A DNA stretch of 64,000 bases from positions 1-64,000 of the forward strand of contig JACJZJ010000005.1 of the NCBI GenBank assembly GCA_020635675.1, written 5' to 3'. This document shows, in pieces, positions 17,805-26,550 of the stretch. The notes below the pieces were generated by a model, which did not search any database, was not told the origin of the DNA, and was given only the letters and a program-made list of their open reading frames with translations. Position 1 is the first letter of the stretch. Each line of letters opens with the position of its first letter. Both the position numbers and the translations under genes were made by a program. The stretch is from Flavobacteriales bacterium. GTDB taxonomy: Bacteria > Bacteroidota > Bacteroidia > Flavobacteriales_F > PHOS-HE28.

Positions 17805-18551
17805 ATGAATGGTCCCGATCTTTGGCGGACCATGTCCTGGGCTTTGTCCCTTCTGATCGCGCTGCTCAGCGGCCTCGTTAGCGCCATATGTGCTGGATGG
17901 GTCGCCTGGCAGGGCATGGCCTGGCATCGCGTAGGCGACTTCGAAGGCCAGCGTGGCTTCGCGCTCGTCGGGTCCGTGCTTCTCGGACTTTTGGCCGGTA
18001 TCATCATCGGGCTGGTGGCTGCGCGTACCTACGGTCAGCGCCCGGACGTGCATTGGCGGTCCGCTCTGTGGCGCGCGATGACCGTGGACGGGGGGCTGCT
18101 GCTTCTGGTTCTGGCAATGAGCTATGCCACCGCTGCGCATCCGCCGACGCGCCATGGAACAGGTCTGATACTCGATGTCGAGGTACTTGTAGCGCAGAGG
18201 ATCCTGCTGGATCCGTTCCAGGATGACAGTACCGAGTTCCACATCACACTCTACGGGCACGATCCACGTGAGAACGTTACCGTCCGGGTGCGCCTTGCGG
18301 ATGCCTTCCTGGAGAACGGCTATTGGCGTTTTCCGGCCAGCCTGCCCATCCTGACGAGTGACCCGGACAGAAGGCTCGGCTTTTCCATGACATCATTCGG
18401 AACGACCTTCCTCGAACTGCCCCTGGTCGCCCGCCCCGACACTGGCAGCACGTGGAGTGACTGGATACCCCGAACAAGGGAGGCGGCACTCCAGGCCGAC
18501 ACGACCGTTCAATTCACCTATCGGTTCCGCGTGCGGACGGACGGCCCTTGA
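17805..18551 (+). CDS. Membrane-anchored hypothetical protein
   Basis: The 248-residue protein has three hydrophobic helices in its first half (about residues 10-38, 50-70 and 90-108). A soluble, beta-rich domain of about 130 residues follows that should face the periplasm. Nothing in it matches a family I know. The next gene is convergent, with a shared hairpin between them. The N-terminal M-N-G-P start fits the codon pattern; a later in-frame ATG at residue 10 is a possible alternative. Confidence 0.68.
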   Translation: MNGPDLWRTMSWALSLLIALLSGLVSAICAGWVAWQGMAWHRVGDFEGQRGFALVGSVLLGLLAGIIIGLVAARTYGQRPDVHWRSALWRAMTVDGGLLLLVLAMSYATAAHPPTRHGTGLILDVEVLVAQRILLDPFQDDSTEFHITLYGHDPRENVTVRVRLADAFLENGYWRFPASLPILTSDPDRRLGFSMTSFGTTFLELPLVARPDTGSTWSDWIPRTREAALQADTTVQFTYRFRVRTDGP

Positions 18552-18557
18552 CCGAAC

Positions 18558-18583
18558 GGACCCCTGTCGATCGACAAGGGTCC
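18558..18583. terminator. Bidirectional hairpin between convergent genes
   Basis: Two 13-base arms (18558-18570 and 18571-18583) pair with one mismatch. It lies 6 bp after the stop at 18551 and 25 bp from the stop of the minus gene at 18609. The T-tail is weak on both sides. Confidence 0.5.
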
Positions 18584-18608
18584 TTGATGCGGTGCGATGC
18601 GTTCCTGA

Positions 18609-19241
18609 TCAGCGACCGGCGTTGTGGTCGCGACGGTCGTCATCCCCGAAATTGATACCCAGGGTGAGACCATATGTCAAATAGCGGGAATCGATATCTC
18701 TCACGGTGATGTTGTCGTTCATGACCCGCGTCAGACCGAAACTGATGCTGGGCTCCAGGGTGACCAGGCCCATATCGAAGCCGAGGCCGGCATCGATGTT
18801 GAACGATCCCTTGCTGAAGTCGCCGCCGTTCCAACTGATCCGATCATCGCCCTTCACATCCGTGCTCAGGAGCACATCATAGGTCGGACCCGCCACGAAA
18901 CGCAGGTCGAATTGATAGCTGTCCACGATACGCACACCGACAAGAGCCTTGAGCTTCAGAGCGGTACGGACCAGGTCGTTCTCGTACTGGATCGTGTCCG
19001 ACAAATTCGTGGTCATCGCGGTTACGTTCCGTCCAATGAAAATGCCCGGCTGAAGGAACACCCGGTTCCCCATGCGGGCATCGACACCGAACTGCCAGCC
19101 GATCGCGCCCTTGAAGGTGACGTTCTGATCGGTGGGTGTGAGGTGCTGATAGGTCGTTCCGATCTGCGGGTTGAGTTGCAACTGCGCAAGACCCATGATG
19201 GAGGTGCCCATGCAGCCCAGGAAGAACAGAAGCTTTTTCAT
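18609..19241 (-). CDS. Outer-membrane beta-barrel protein (PorT-like)
   Basis: The 210-residue protein has a signal peptide (M-K-K-L-L-F-F-L-G, cut near G-L-A-Q, residue 20). About eight amphipathic strands with Gly turns follow, in the style of the outer-membrane beta-barrel domain family (OMP_b-brl/PorT-like). The C-terminal end L-G-I-N-F-G is the last strand, followed by a charged tail. The exact role is unknown; small barrels of this type are common in Bacteroidota envelopes. Confidence 0.8.
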   Translation of the reverse strand: MKKLLFFLGCMGTSIMGLAQLQLNPQIGTTYQHLTPTDQNVTFKGAIGWQFGVDARMGNRVFLQPGIFIGRNVTAMTTNLSDTIQYENDLVRTALKLKALVGVRIVDSYQFDLRFVAGPTYDVLLSTDVKGDDRISWNGGDFSKGSFNIDAGLGFDMGLVTLEPSISFGLTRVMNDNITVRDIDSRYLTYGLTLGINFGDDDRRDHNAGR

Positions 19242-19386
19242 TTTCGGATCATCTCGTTCGGGAGCGTCCCTGCCAATGATCGTGCCAGTACATCGAACTG
19301 CCTGATAGCCAGGGCCATCTTTCCCATCCGGACCCGCAACCGGCTTGTATCCTTTCCATTGGGGGCCGTCCGATCATCTTTGCCGA

Positions 19387-20598
19387 ATGCAGATCGTGGT
19401 GATCGGAGGAGGGGCAGCGGGCTACTTCGCCGCGATACACGCACGGTGCACGGACCCAGCGCACGATGTACTGCTCCTTGAGCGGACCCGAAAGCCGTTG
19501 GCCAAGGTCCGTATCAGCGGTGGAGGGCGTTGCAATGTGACACATTCCTGTTGGGACATCCGCCGACTTGCGGAGAATTACCCGCGGGGAGAACGGTTCC
19601 TCCGGAACGCGTTCGGGCGATTCGCCGTGGCGGACACCGTGGCTTGGTTCAAGGAGAACGGGGTGCTCCTGAAGACCGGACCCGATGGGCGCATGTTCCC
19701 GACGACCGATCGGTCCGAGACGATCGTCCAGGCATTACAGAACGCCGCCCAGCGAGCCGGCGTCAAGATCCACATTGGAGAACCCGTGGAAGAATTGCAG
19801 GTCGCACGAACGTTCGAGGTGCGCACACCGTACCGGTCCCTCCTGGCCGATCGCGTGATCATTGCCACCGGTGGATCGCCGAAACCCGAGGGATTTGATT
19901 GGTTGACCCGTTCGGGGATCGCCGTGGTGCCGCCTGTTCCTTCCCTCTTCACACTGAACATGCCCGGCGATCCCATTGTCGCCCTGAAGGGTGTCACGGT
20001 CGACCCCGTCAGGCTCGTCCTGGCCGGAACGCGGATCGAAGCCACCGGCCCCTTGCTCATCACCCACTGGGGATTCAGCGGACCGGCAGCGTTGCGCCTG
20101 AGCGCTTGGGGAGCCCGTACGATGCACGAAATGGGCTACGACGCCACAGTGCGTGTGGACTGGACGGGTGGGAGAACGGTGCGGGCAGTGCATGAAGTCC
20201 TCGAACGCGCGCATGGTCCATCCCCGGACAAGGAACTGCACAACCGACCGGTGTTCGGTCTGCCCTCAAGGCTATGGTCCCATTTGCTCGAAAGGGCCGG
20301 TGTGCGCCCCGACAAGCGCTGCGGGGATCTCGGCAAGCATGACCGCCACCGCATCACAGAGGTCCTCATCAATGATCGCCGTTCGATGCGGGGAAAGACC
20401 ACTTTCAAGGAGGAGTTCGTGACGGCGGGAGGGGTGGACCTCAAGGACATCGATCCGCAGACGATGATGAGCCGGACGTTTCCCGGCCTTCATTTCGCCG
20501 GAGAAGTGCTGGACATCGACGGGATCACCGGTGGTTTCAACTTCCAGGCGGCATGGACGACCGGCGCCATCGCCGGACACGCTGTCGTGCGACCCTGA
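19387..20598 (+). CDS. HI0933-family (BaiN-like) FAD-dependent oxidoreductase
   Basis: The 403-residue flavoprotein opens with the Rossmann FAD motif V-I-G-G-G-A-A-G. It has the family block R-I-S-G-G-G-R-C-N-V-T near residue 40, an A-T-G-G-S motif near residue 160, and the C-terminal T-A-G-G-V plus G-G-F-N-F-Q-A-A-W-T-T-G-A signature. Cytoplasmic NAD(P)H-dependent reduction of an unknown substrate is expected. The start at 19387 places the FAD motif at the very N-terminus as in the family. An A-T-C-T-T-T-G sequence lies just upstream. Confidence 0.93.
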   Translation: MQIVVIGGGAAGYFAAIHARCTDPAHDVLLLERTRKPLAKVRISGGGRCNVTHSCWDIRRLAENYPRGERFLRNAFGRFAVADTVAWFKENGVLLKTGPDGRMFPTTDRSETIVQALQNAAQRAGVKIHIGEPVEELQVARTFEVRTPYRSLLADRVIIATGGSPKPEGFDWLTRSGIAVVPPVPSLFTLNMPGDPIVALKGVTVDPVRLVLAGTRIEATGPLLITHWGFSGPAALRLSAWGARTMHEMGYDATVRVDWTGGRTVRAVHEVLERAHGPSPDKELHNRPVFGLPSRLWSHLLERAGVRPDKRCGDLGKHDRHRITEVLINDRRSMRGKTTFKEEFVTAGGVDLKDIDPQTMMSRTFPGLHFAGEVLDIDGITGGFNFQAAWTTGAIAGHAVVRP

Positions 20599-20644
20599 GC
20601 CGGTCCATGGAGATCATTAACTTGTCGATGAAACCCGTCACATC

Positions 20645-21136
20645 ATGCTTCGCACCTTATCCTTGATGACCTTCGTCATCCTCCTTCTTCATCAAGCCCA
20701 GGCCCAGGGCAAGCGGCATATCATTCCAAGGGACAGCATCACCGACAAGTACACCTACCAGGGGGTGAGCGATACCATCTCCGCGGACAAGGAGCAATTG
20801 CGGGGCCGCTTGGAGAAATGGATCAAGCAGAACTACAACCCGGAGGAACGGCAATACGCCTCCAGCAAACAAGATGGCGATAGCTACACGATGCACGACC
20901 GCGAGGCGCTGCCAGGCAAGGCCAGGAAGTACGTCGAGTACGACCTCACGGTCGACATCAAGGACAAGCGCTACCGGTACAAACTGACCCACTTGGAGTA
21001 CATCGCCGTGGGAAAGTATCCGCTCGAGGACAAGATGGCCACGGACAAGCGCAGCGACCTGGAGGAGATCCATACCATTTGCTCACGCATCGTCGAAAGC
21101 CTGGATGCCGCGATGAAGAAAGGAGACGATTGGTAA
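20645..21136 (+). CDS. DUF4468-like secreted protein
   Basis: The 163-residue protein has a signal peptide to about residue 20 (ending A-Q-A-Q). The body resembles the DUF4468 TBP-like fold found in Bacteroidota: a helix A-D-K-E-Q-L-R-G-R-L-E-K-W, then Y-V-E-Y-D-L-T-V-D-I-K-D-K-R-Y-R-Y. It is probably periplasmic or surface-exposed, of unknown function. The gene ends 35 bp before the second hydrolase and may be cotranscribed with it. Confidence 0.75.
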   Translation: MLRTLSLMTFVILLLHQAQAQGKRHIIPRDSITDKYTYQGVSDTISADKEQLRGRLEKWIKQNYNPEERQYASSKQDGDSYTMHDREALPGKARKYVEYDLTVDIKDKRYRYKLTHLEYIAVGKYPLEDKMATDKRSDLEEIHTICSRIVESLDAAMKKGDDW

Positions 21137-21171
21137 GGTCCGATGCGTGTCGCCATCCCAACCGATCGACC

Positions 21172-22383
21172 ATGACGCGACAGATCGCCCTGTTCAGTAT
21201 GCTGCCCGCACTTGCTCTCCATGCCCAGGGCGACTGCCCATATGCGGAATATGACCGCTTCGATACCCTGGTGGAGACGCACGCGGTGCCATTCGGAGCC
21301 AACACACCCGTTCTCGGTGGACCGGCACAGACCCTGTTCATGGATGTCTACGAACCGGGAGGGGACACCACCGCGCATCGTCCGGTGGTGGTCATCACCT
21401 ACGGTGGTTCGTTCATCGCCGGAAGCCGGGCCGATGTCGCACCCCTGTGCCGGACCTTCGCACGGCTCGGATATGTGGCTGTGGCACCGGACTACCGGAC
21501 CGGGTTCTTCCTGCCGAACGAATTCACGACATCACTGGCCGTCATGCGCGGCGACCACGACATGCGGGCCTGCGTTCGCTATCTGCGCCGCAGCGTTGCC
21601 GAAATGGGCGACCCTTACCGGATAGATACTGCACGGATCGTACAGGGAGGGATCTCCGCTGGAGCCATCTCGGCGATCCATGCCACCTATCTGGACAAGT
21701 CGATCGAGGTACCGCCGATCTTGTACGGTGATACCGCGGACCTGGGCGGCATTGAAGGGAACAGCGGCAATCCGGGCTATTCCAGTGCGGTCGCGGCGTG
21801 CTTCAGCTTCAGCGGTGCCATCGGGGATACGAGCTGGATCGAGACCGGGGACGTACCGCTTTGCAGCTTGCATGAGGTCGGGGATGAGGTCGTGCCGTAT
21901 GGCACGCAGGAAGTGAACGTGTTCGGGATCCCGACCGGTCTGATCGCATCGGGCAGCCACGACATCCATCTGCGGATGGACCATGTCGGGGTGCAGAATT
22001 GTTTCCTCAGCTATCCGGGTGCGGACCATGTGGGTTACTTGAACTACGATGAGGAGAACGCCGTGGATCTCGTGGTCCAGTTCTGTTCCCGGGTGGTATG
22101 TGGCGAGCCCGTCGGATGCGGAACATTGTATGCCTCGGTGCCTGACCACGCGGATCCCGAGCGGATCGAACTCGCTCCGAACCCGGCAGATATTTTCACC
22201 ACGATACGATCCGATCGGCCAGGCACCTTCGTTCTCATGGACCAACAGGGTCGCATATTGAGGGAAGTGGAAGTGGGACCCGGGGCGGACCGGATATCGA
22301 CCTCGGACCTTGCCTCCGGCCTGTATTTCGTGCGTTCCATGGGATCGTCGAAGGTCTCTGGGAAACTTCTCGTGGTCCACTAG
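21172..22383 (+). CDS. Secreted alpha/beta hydrolase with T9SS sorting tail
   Basis: The 403-residue protein has a signal peptide to about residue 18. The hydrolase domain has Y-G-G-S (residues 77-80) in place of the usual H-G-G-G, nucleophile elbow G-I-S-A-G (160-164, Ser162), and a candidate His in A-D-H-V-G-Y near residue 285. A type-A T9SS sorting domain follows: L-A-P-N-P-A-D-I, then L-A-S-G-L-Y-F-V-R-S, ending L-L-V-V-H. The catalytic domain is paralogous to that at 12795-14552, which has a different C-terminal module. I chose the start at 21172; the upstream frame overlaps the preceding gene. Confidence 0.88.
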   Translation: MTRQIALFSMLPALALHAQGDCPYAEYDRFDTLVETHAVPFGANTPVLGGPAQTLFMDVYEPGGDTTAHRPVVVITYGGSFIAGSRADVAPLCRTFARLGYVAVAPDYRTGFFLPNEFTTSLAVMRGDHDMRACVRYLRRSVAEMGDPYRIDTARIVQGGISAGAISAIHATYLDKSIEVPPILYGDTADLGGIEGNSGNPGYSSAVAACFSFSGAIGDTSWIETGDVPLCSLHEVGDEVVPYGTQEVNVFGIPTGLIASGSHDIHLRMDHVGVQNCFLSYPGADHVGYLNYDEENAVDLVVQFCSRVVCGEPVGCGTLYASVPDHADPERIELAPNPADIFTTIRSDRPGTFVLMDQQGRILREVEVGPGADRISTSDLASGLYFVRSMGSSKVSGKLLVVH

Positions 22384-22486
22384 CTGGGCCGTTCAGAGCC
22401 TGATCGTGCCGGTCCGAAGTGACGATTCCGAAGGTCGCCGTCAGAAGGCCGTACCTTCAAACTCCCATTCAACACAAGCGAAAGAA

Positions 22487-22927
22487 ATGCTCGACCAGAT
22501 CATCAACAGCCTCAAGGAACAGGTGGGCGGGGACCTGATGCAAAAAGTGGGTCTCGATCAGCAACAGACCAATGGTGCAATAGAGACCGCCGGAGATTCG
22601 GTAAAGGACGTGATCGGCGGTGGCGGTGGCCTCGATCTGGGTACCGTGCTGAACCTGTTCAGCAAGGAACAGAACTCTTCCGCCGCGAACGACCTGCTCG
22701 GTAAATTGAGCTCCGATTACCTGGGCAAGCTCACGGGCAAGCTGGGCCTGGACGCTGGCAAGGCCGCTAGCGTGAAGGACCTCGTGATCCCCGCGCTCAT
22801 GTCGCTCTTGGGCAACAAGGTCGGTGGCAACAAGGACATGCTCGGCTCCCTGTTGGGCGATGCCGGGAAAGGACTGCTGGGCGGCCTGGGTGACAAGCTC
22901 GGTGGATTGGGCAAACTTTTCGGGTAG
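22487..22927 (+). CDS. DUF937-like glycine-rich protein
   Basis: The 146-residue protein begins M-L-D-Q-I-I-N-S-L-K-E-Q-V and has repeated Leu/Gly helices (D-L-L-G-K-L, G-L-L-G-G-L-G-D-K-L-G-G-L-G) in the manner of DUF937/YidB-like proteins. There is no signal peptide. The function is unknown. It is the first of three small genes in a row (next at 22961 and 23242) with gaps of 33 and 20 bp, so an operon is likely. Confidence 0.8.
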   Translation: MLDQIINSLKEQVGGDLMQKVGLDQQQTNGAIETAGDSVKDVIGGGGGLDLGTVLNLFSKEQNSSAANDLLGKLSSDYLGKLTGKLGLDAGKAASVKDLVIPALMSLLGNKVGGNKDMLGSLLGDAGKGLLGGLGDKLGGLGKLFG

Positions 22928-22960
22928 GAACAACACGCACATCAACAACCCTGTAACGAC

Positions 22961-23221
22961 ATGAGCTATTACAAGACCATTGACGGCAAGCAGTACGACG
23001 GCACCATCATCGAACTGGCGGAAAAATTGACCGCCGGACAGGGTGACGGTCGCATTTCCATGGCCGACGCTGAGAAGCTCTATGCCGCGGTGAAGGACGG
23101 TGACACCTATACGGATATCGAAAAGGACACCATGGCCTACATCCGGGAAAAGTTCAAATGGACCGACGAGGCCGATGAATGGTTCCGTTCCGAGGTCAGG
23201 AAATGGGCCGCCACCAAGTAG
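22961..23221 (+). CDS. Small EF-hand-like protein
   Basis: The 86-residue protein carries G-D-G-R-I-S-M-A-D-A-E near residue 30, which resembles one EF-hand loop, although the spacing is not fully canonical. The C-terminal part W-T-D-E-A-D-E-W-F-R-S-E-V-R-K-W is a charged amphipathic helix. It is cytoplasmic. Calcium binding is an inference from one loop only. It lies in the same presumed operon as the DUF937-like and dodecin genes. Confidence 0.8.
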   Translation: MSYYKTIDGKQYDGTIIELAEKLTAGQGDGRISMADAEKLYAAVKDGDTYTDIEKDTMAYIREKFKWTDEADEWFRSEVRKWAATK

Positions 23222-23241
23222 GACCAAAAACCCATAGGACA

Positions 23242-23442
23242 ATGGCGATCATCAAGGTCATCGAGGTCCTCGCCAGCAGCAAGAGCAGCTGGGAGGATGC
23301 CGCCGCCAAAGCCGTGGCCGAGGCGGGAAAGACGGTCCGCAACATCCGCTCGGTCTACATTCAGGACCAGAGCGCGGTCGTCGACAAAGGCAAGATCAAG
23401 GAATACCGCTGCAATTGCAAGATCACCTTCGAGGTGCGCTGA
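23242..23442 (+). CDS. Dodecin family flavin-binding protein
   Basis: The 66-residue protein matches dodecin in length and plan: beta strand I-K-V-I-E-V-L-A-S-S, one helix S-W-E-D-A-A-A-K-A-V-A-E-A, then two strands. Dodecins form hollow dodecamers that store or buffer flavins. This one has a conserved W in the S-S-W-E-D helix start, and its C-terminal strand carries C-N-C, which is less common. The gene is the last of the three small genes and is followed by a strong hairpin. Confidence 0.92.
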   Translation: MAIIKVIEVLASSKSSWEDAAAKAVAEAGKTVRNIRSVYIQDQSAVVDKGKIKEYRCNCKITFEVR

Positions 23443-23469
23443 GCACGGCAGTACATCGGACATCGGTAC

Positions 23470-23487
23470 GGGGGGCTTCGGCCCCCC
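23470..23487 (+). terminator. Rho-independent-type terminator after dodecin
   Basis: Seven-bp GC arms (23470-23476 and 23481-23487) close a T-T-C-G tetraloop, followed by a moderately T-rich tail. It lies 27 bp past the dodecin stop. Confidence 0.8.
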
Positions 23488-23497
23488 TTGTCGTTCC

Positions 23498-23505
23498 TAC
23501 TTTTG
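23498..23505 (+). promoter_or_regulatory. -7 element of the HerA-like ATPase gene
   Basis: T-A-C-T-T-T-T-G matches the Bacteroidota consensus TAnnTTTG exactly, 16 bp before the start at 23522. No clear -33 TTG is seen at the expected distance. The element lies inside the tail of the preceding terminator. Confidence 0.55.
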
Positions 23506-23521
23506 GCCAGACACTTCCGGC

Positions 23522-25078
23522 ATGAGCAAGAAGGATACGTTCGCCACCGCGATGACCGAGGGATACACCTTCAAAGGAGAGGCCCTGGTACTCGGCGGGG
23601 CGATGTTGGACGGGGATGTCCCCGAGGGTGCCTTGGTGAAGGTCCCCTTGCGTACCATGAACCGCCATGGTCTGATCGCCGGTGCCACCGGAACAGGCAA
23701 GACCAAGACGCTCCAGGTGATCACCGAGCAACTGGCGCTCAATGGAGTACCCACGTTGCTGATGGACATCAAAGGGGATCTGAGCGGGTTGGCCGCTCCA
23801 GGGACCACCAACCCGAAGATCGAGGCCCGACATGTCAAGCTCGGCCTGCCTTACGTACCTGAGGCATTGCCCGTGGAACTCCTGAGCCTGAGCGATGAAC
23901 CCGGTGCACGGTTGCGCGCCACGGTCAGCGAATTCGGTCCCGTGCTGCTCGGGCGTATCCTGGAGCTGAACGACACGCAACAAAGCGTGCTCGCGCTGGT
24001 GTTCAAGTATTGCGATGACAACCACCTGCCACTTCTGGACCTGAAGGACCTGGTGCGCGTGCTCCAGTTCGTGACCGCCGAGGGCAAGGACGAGGTCCAG
24101 AAGACCTATGGACAGGTGAGCCCTGCCTCCGTGAACACCATCCTCCGGAAGGTGATCGAGATCGAACAGCAGGGCGCGGAACGGTTCTTCGGTGAGCGGT
24201 CCTTCGACGTGGAGGACCTGCTCCAACTAAGGGACGGCAAAGGTGTGGCCCACATCGTCCGGCTTACCGACATCCAGGACAAACCCCGCCTGTTCAGCAC
24301 GTTCATGCTGTGCCTGCTCGCGGAGATCTACAACACATTTCCCGAGGTCGGGGACCCCGAGAAGCCCAAATTGGTCCTCTTCATCGATGAGGCCCACCTC
24401 ATCTTCAAAACAGCCACCAGACCACTGCTCGAACAGATCGAGACCATCATCAAACTGATCCGGTCCAAGGGGGTGGGGGTCTATTTCTGCACACAGGACC
24501 CGACCGATGTGCCGGAAAGCGTACTTGGCCAACTGGGGCTCAAGGTGCAGCATGCATTGCGCGCCTTCACCGCCAATGATCGCAAGGCGATCAAAAGGAC
24601 CGCCGAGAACTATCCACTGACGGATTTCTATGACACCGAGCAATTGCTTACCGAATTGGGCATCGGAGAGGCGATGATCACAGCACTGAGCGAAAAGGGT
24701 GTACCAACGCCGCTTGCACACACGCTGCTTCGCGCACCCATCACGCGAATGGACGTGCTCACACCTGTTGAGATCGATGGTCTCGTGGCGCGCAGTGGTC
24801 TGGTCAGGAAGTACAACGAACTGATCGATCGCGAGAGCGCATTCGAGATCCTCAACGCCAAGTTGGAACGCGCTCAGGCGGACGCCCATGAGGAGGAACA
24901 AGAGCAGGACCGGAAGGGGAGGGGGGGACGCGAAAAGAAGGAGACCAGCGTATTGGAGGACCTCAGCAAGAACACCATGGTCCGACAGGTGGGACGCACC
25001 GTATTCCGCGAATTGACCCGTGGGCTGCTCGGTGTGCTGGGTGTCAAGCCGACCCGCAGCCGCACGGCCAAGCGCTGA
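23522..25078 (+). CDS. HerA-like helicase/ATPase (DUF853 family)
   Basis: The 518-residue protein has Walker A G-A-T-G-T-G-K-T near residue 56 and Walker B L-F-I-D-E-A-H near residue 286, with the D-I-K-G-D-L-S-G block that marks the DUF853 group of HerA/FtsK-type ATPases. The C-terminus is Lys/Arg/Glu-rich. Members are ring ATPases thought to act on DNA; no NurA nuclease partner is present in the window. The start at 23522 gives the usual family N-terminus. Its own promoter element lies 16 bp upstream. Confidence 0.92.
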   Translation: MSKKDTFATAMTEGYTFKGEALVLGGAMLDGDVPEGALVKVPLRTMNRHGLIAGATGTGKTKTLQVITEQLALNGVPTLLMDIKGDLSGLAAPGTTNPKIEARHVKLGLPYVPEALPVELLSLSDEPGARLRATVSEFGPVLLGRILELNDTQQSVLALVFKYCDDNHLPLLDLKDLVRVLQFVTAEGKDEVQKTYGQVSPASVNTILRKVIEIEQQGAERFFGERSFDVEDLLQLRDGKGVAHIVRLTDIQDKPRLFSTFMLCLLAEIYNTFPEVGDPEKPKLVLFIDEAHLIFKTATRPLLEQIETIIKLIRSKGVGVYFCTQDPTDVPESVLGQLGLKVQHALRAFTANDRKAIKRTAENYPLTDFYDTEQLLTELGIGEAMITALSEKGVPTPLAHTLLRAPITRMDVLTPVEIDGLVARSGLVRKYNELIDRESAFEILNAKLERAQADAHEEEQEQDRKGRGGREKKETSVLEDLSKNTMVRQVGRTVFRELTRGLLGVLGVKPTRSRTAKR

Positions 25079-25082
25079 ACCC

Positions 25083-25769
25083 TCAGTTCCGGCGCCCGCC
25101 CATGGCCAGCATCACGTAGTAGACCAGGGTCGCGATGGACCCGATGGCCGCGACGAGATAGGTACGCGCCGCCCATTTCAGCGCGTCGGCGCTCATGGCA
25201 TATTCCGAGGCTGTCACGATGTGCTCCTTCCTGATCCAGGCGAGGGCCCTGTTGCTGGCATCGTATTCCACGGGCAGGGTGATCAAGCTGAAGAGCGTGG
25301 TCATGGCGAACAGTGCGATCCCGACCCACAGAAGACCGGGCCCGATCGCGCCCATCAACAGGATGCCGGCGAGGATCACCCACTGCAGGTATCGCGAGCT
25401 CACACTGACCACGGGGACCAGCTTGCTGCGCATGTTCAACCAGGCATAGGCCTGGGCATGTTGCACGGCATGGCCGCATTCATGGGCCGCCACGGCCGCA
25501 GAGGCGGCGTTCCGGCCGCTGTATACCGGCTCGCTCAGGTTCACGGTCCTCTTCGAGGGATCGTAATGGTCCGTCAGCTGTCCCCGGATGCTCACCACCT
25601 TCACATCGCGGATCCCGTTGTCCGCCAACATGCGCTCGGCGATCTCCTTGCCGCTCATGCCGTTCTGCAGTGGCGTATGGGCATACTTGGCGAAACGGCT
25701 CTTGAGCTGCTGGCTCACCAGCATGCTCACGAAGAAGATGATGATCCCGATCAGGTAGGCTCCCCACAT
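25083..25769 (-). CDS. Membrane zinc metallopeptidase (Zn_peptidase_2/YugP-like)
   Basis: The 228-residue protein has an N-terminal transmembrane helix, the zinc motif H-E-C-G-H at residues 96-100, and three further hydrophobic segments toward the C-terminus. The block N-L-S-E-P-V-Y-S-G-R before the motif is typical of this neutral zinc peptidase family (PF04298). The catalytic site should face the cytoplasm or membrane interface. Its stop lies 4 bp from that of the convergent HerA-like gene. Confidence 0.9.
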   Translation of the reverse strand: MWGAYLIGIIIFFVSMLVSQQLKSRFAKYAHTPLQNGMSGKEIAERMLADNGIRDVKVVSIRGQLTDHYDPSKRTVNLSEPVYSGRNAASAAVAAHECGHAVQHAQAYAWLNMRSKLVPVVSVSSRYLQWVILAGILLMGAIGPGLLWVGIALFAMTTLFSLITLPVEYDASNRALAWIRKEHIVTASEYAMSADALKWAARTYLVAAIGSIATLVYYVMLAMGGRRN

Positions 25770-25843
25770 GTCCTTGACATTTCATGGGTGACCGAGCAGA
25801 TCCAGTACCGTTCGGTCTGTGCGGCCAGATCGGCAGGCATACG

Positions 25844-26416
25844 CTAGTCGTGGTCCACTTCGTCCGCTTTGCGGATCTCCTCGTCAAGGATCGCGTCGAT
25901 CTTATCCTGGGTCGCCTTGTCGATCTTCGCATCGGTCCGTGCCTGCTTTTTCATGTAACGGAACATGGCGTTCTTCTTGATCTCATAGGCAACGAACACG
26001 GTGTATGCGTTGGTTTCGTCGTTCAGGTAGGTCTCCTCGCCGATCTTGCGCAGGTCCGCCAGGTCGGTGTTGACCACCTCGCGCACTAGGCTTTGGAATT
26101 TGTCGGCGACCTGCGCCGCTTGGGCATTGTCCGTCTGGCCGAGGTATTGGTCGGTAACCGCTTTCATGGTGGTGCCGGCCTGCCCGGCCAGTTGCTGCTT
26201 GGCATCCAGGTCGGCCTTGCCCCGTGCGATGTTCTGTTTCGAACTGGTACCCTGGCCCGTTCCTCGAAAGAACCTGTTGTTGCTTTCATAGGCATTCCCG
26301 CTGAACGGTCGCTTCACCTTTGTGCCAGCAGGTCCTGAGGTTTTGCAGGAGGTCGTGGTCATGGCGGTGAGCAGGCTGAGGCTCCCGATCGCCAGCAGAT
26401 GATGAATGGTACGCAT
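25844..26416 (-). CDS. Hypothetical lipoprotein
   Basis: The 190-residue protein has a signal peptide with a lipobox-like T-T-S-C near residue 24. The mature part is mostly helical, with Q-A-A-Q-V-A-D-K-F-Q-S-L-V-R-E-V near the middle and a very charged C-terminal tail (A-I-L-D-E-E-I-R-K-A-D-E-V-D-H-D). It has some resemblance to LPP20-type lipoproteins, but I would not assign it. It precedes the peptidase gene on the same strand, 74 bp away. Confidence 0.75.
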   Translation of the reverse strand: MRTIHHLLAIGSLSLLTAMTTTSCKTSGPAGTKVKRPFSGNAYESNNRFFRGTGQGTSSKQNIARGKADLDAKQQLAGQAGTTMKAVTDQYLGQTDNAQAAQVADKFQSLVREVVNTDLADLRKIGEETYLNDETNAYTVFVAYEIKKNAMFRYMKKQARTDAKIDKATQDKIDAILDEEIRKADEVDHD

Positions 26417-26550
26417 GGTCGGCGGCTGATGGATCGTATTCGTGCCACAAAGAAAATACCATGCCGGTCACAGCTCGTCGAATGCCTGCCAGGGCGGTCC
26501 ATTTCGCCGGATCGGGGACGTTCGCCATCTTTCGGGAAATTCAAAGGAGC

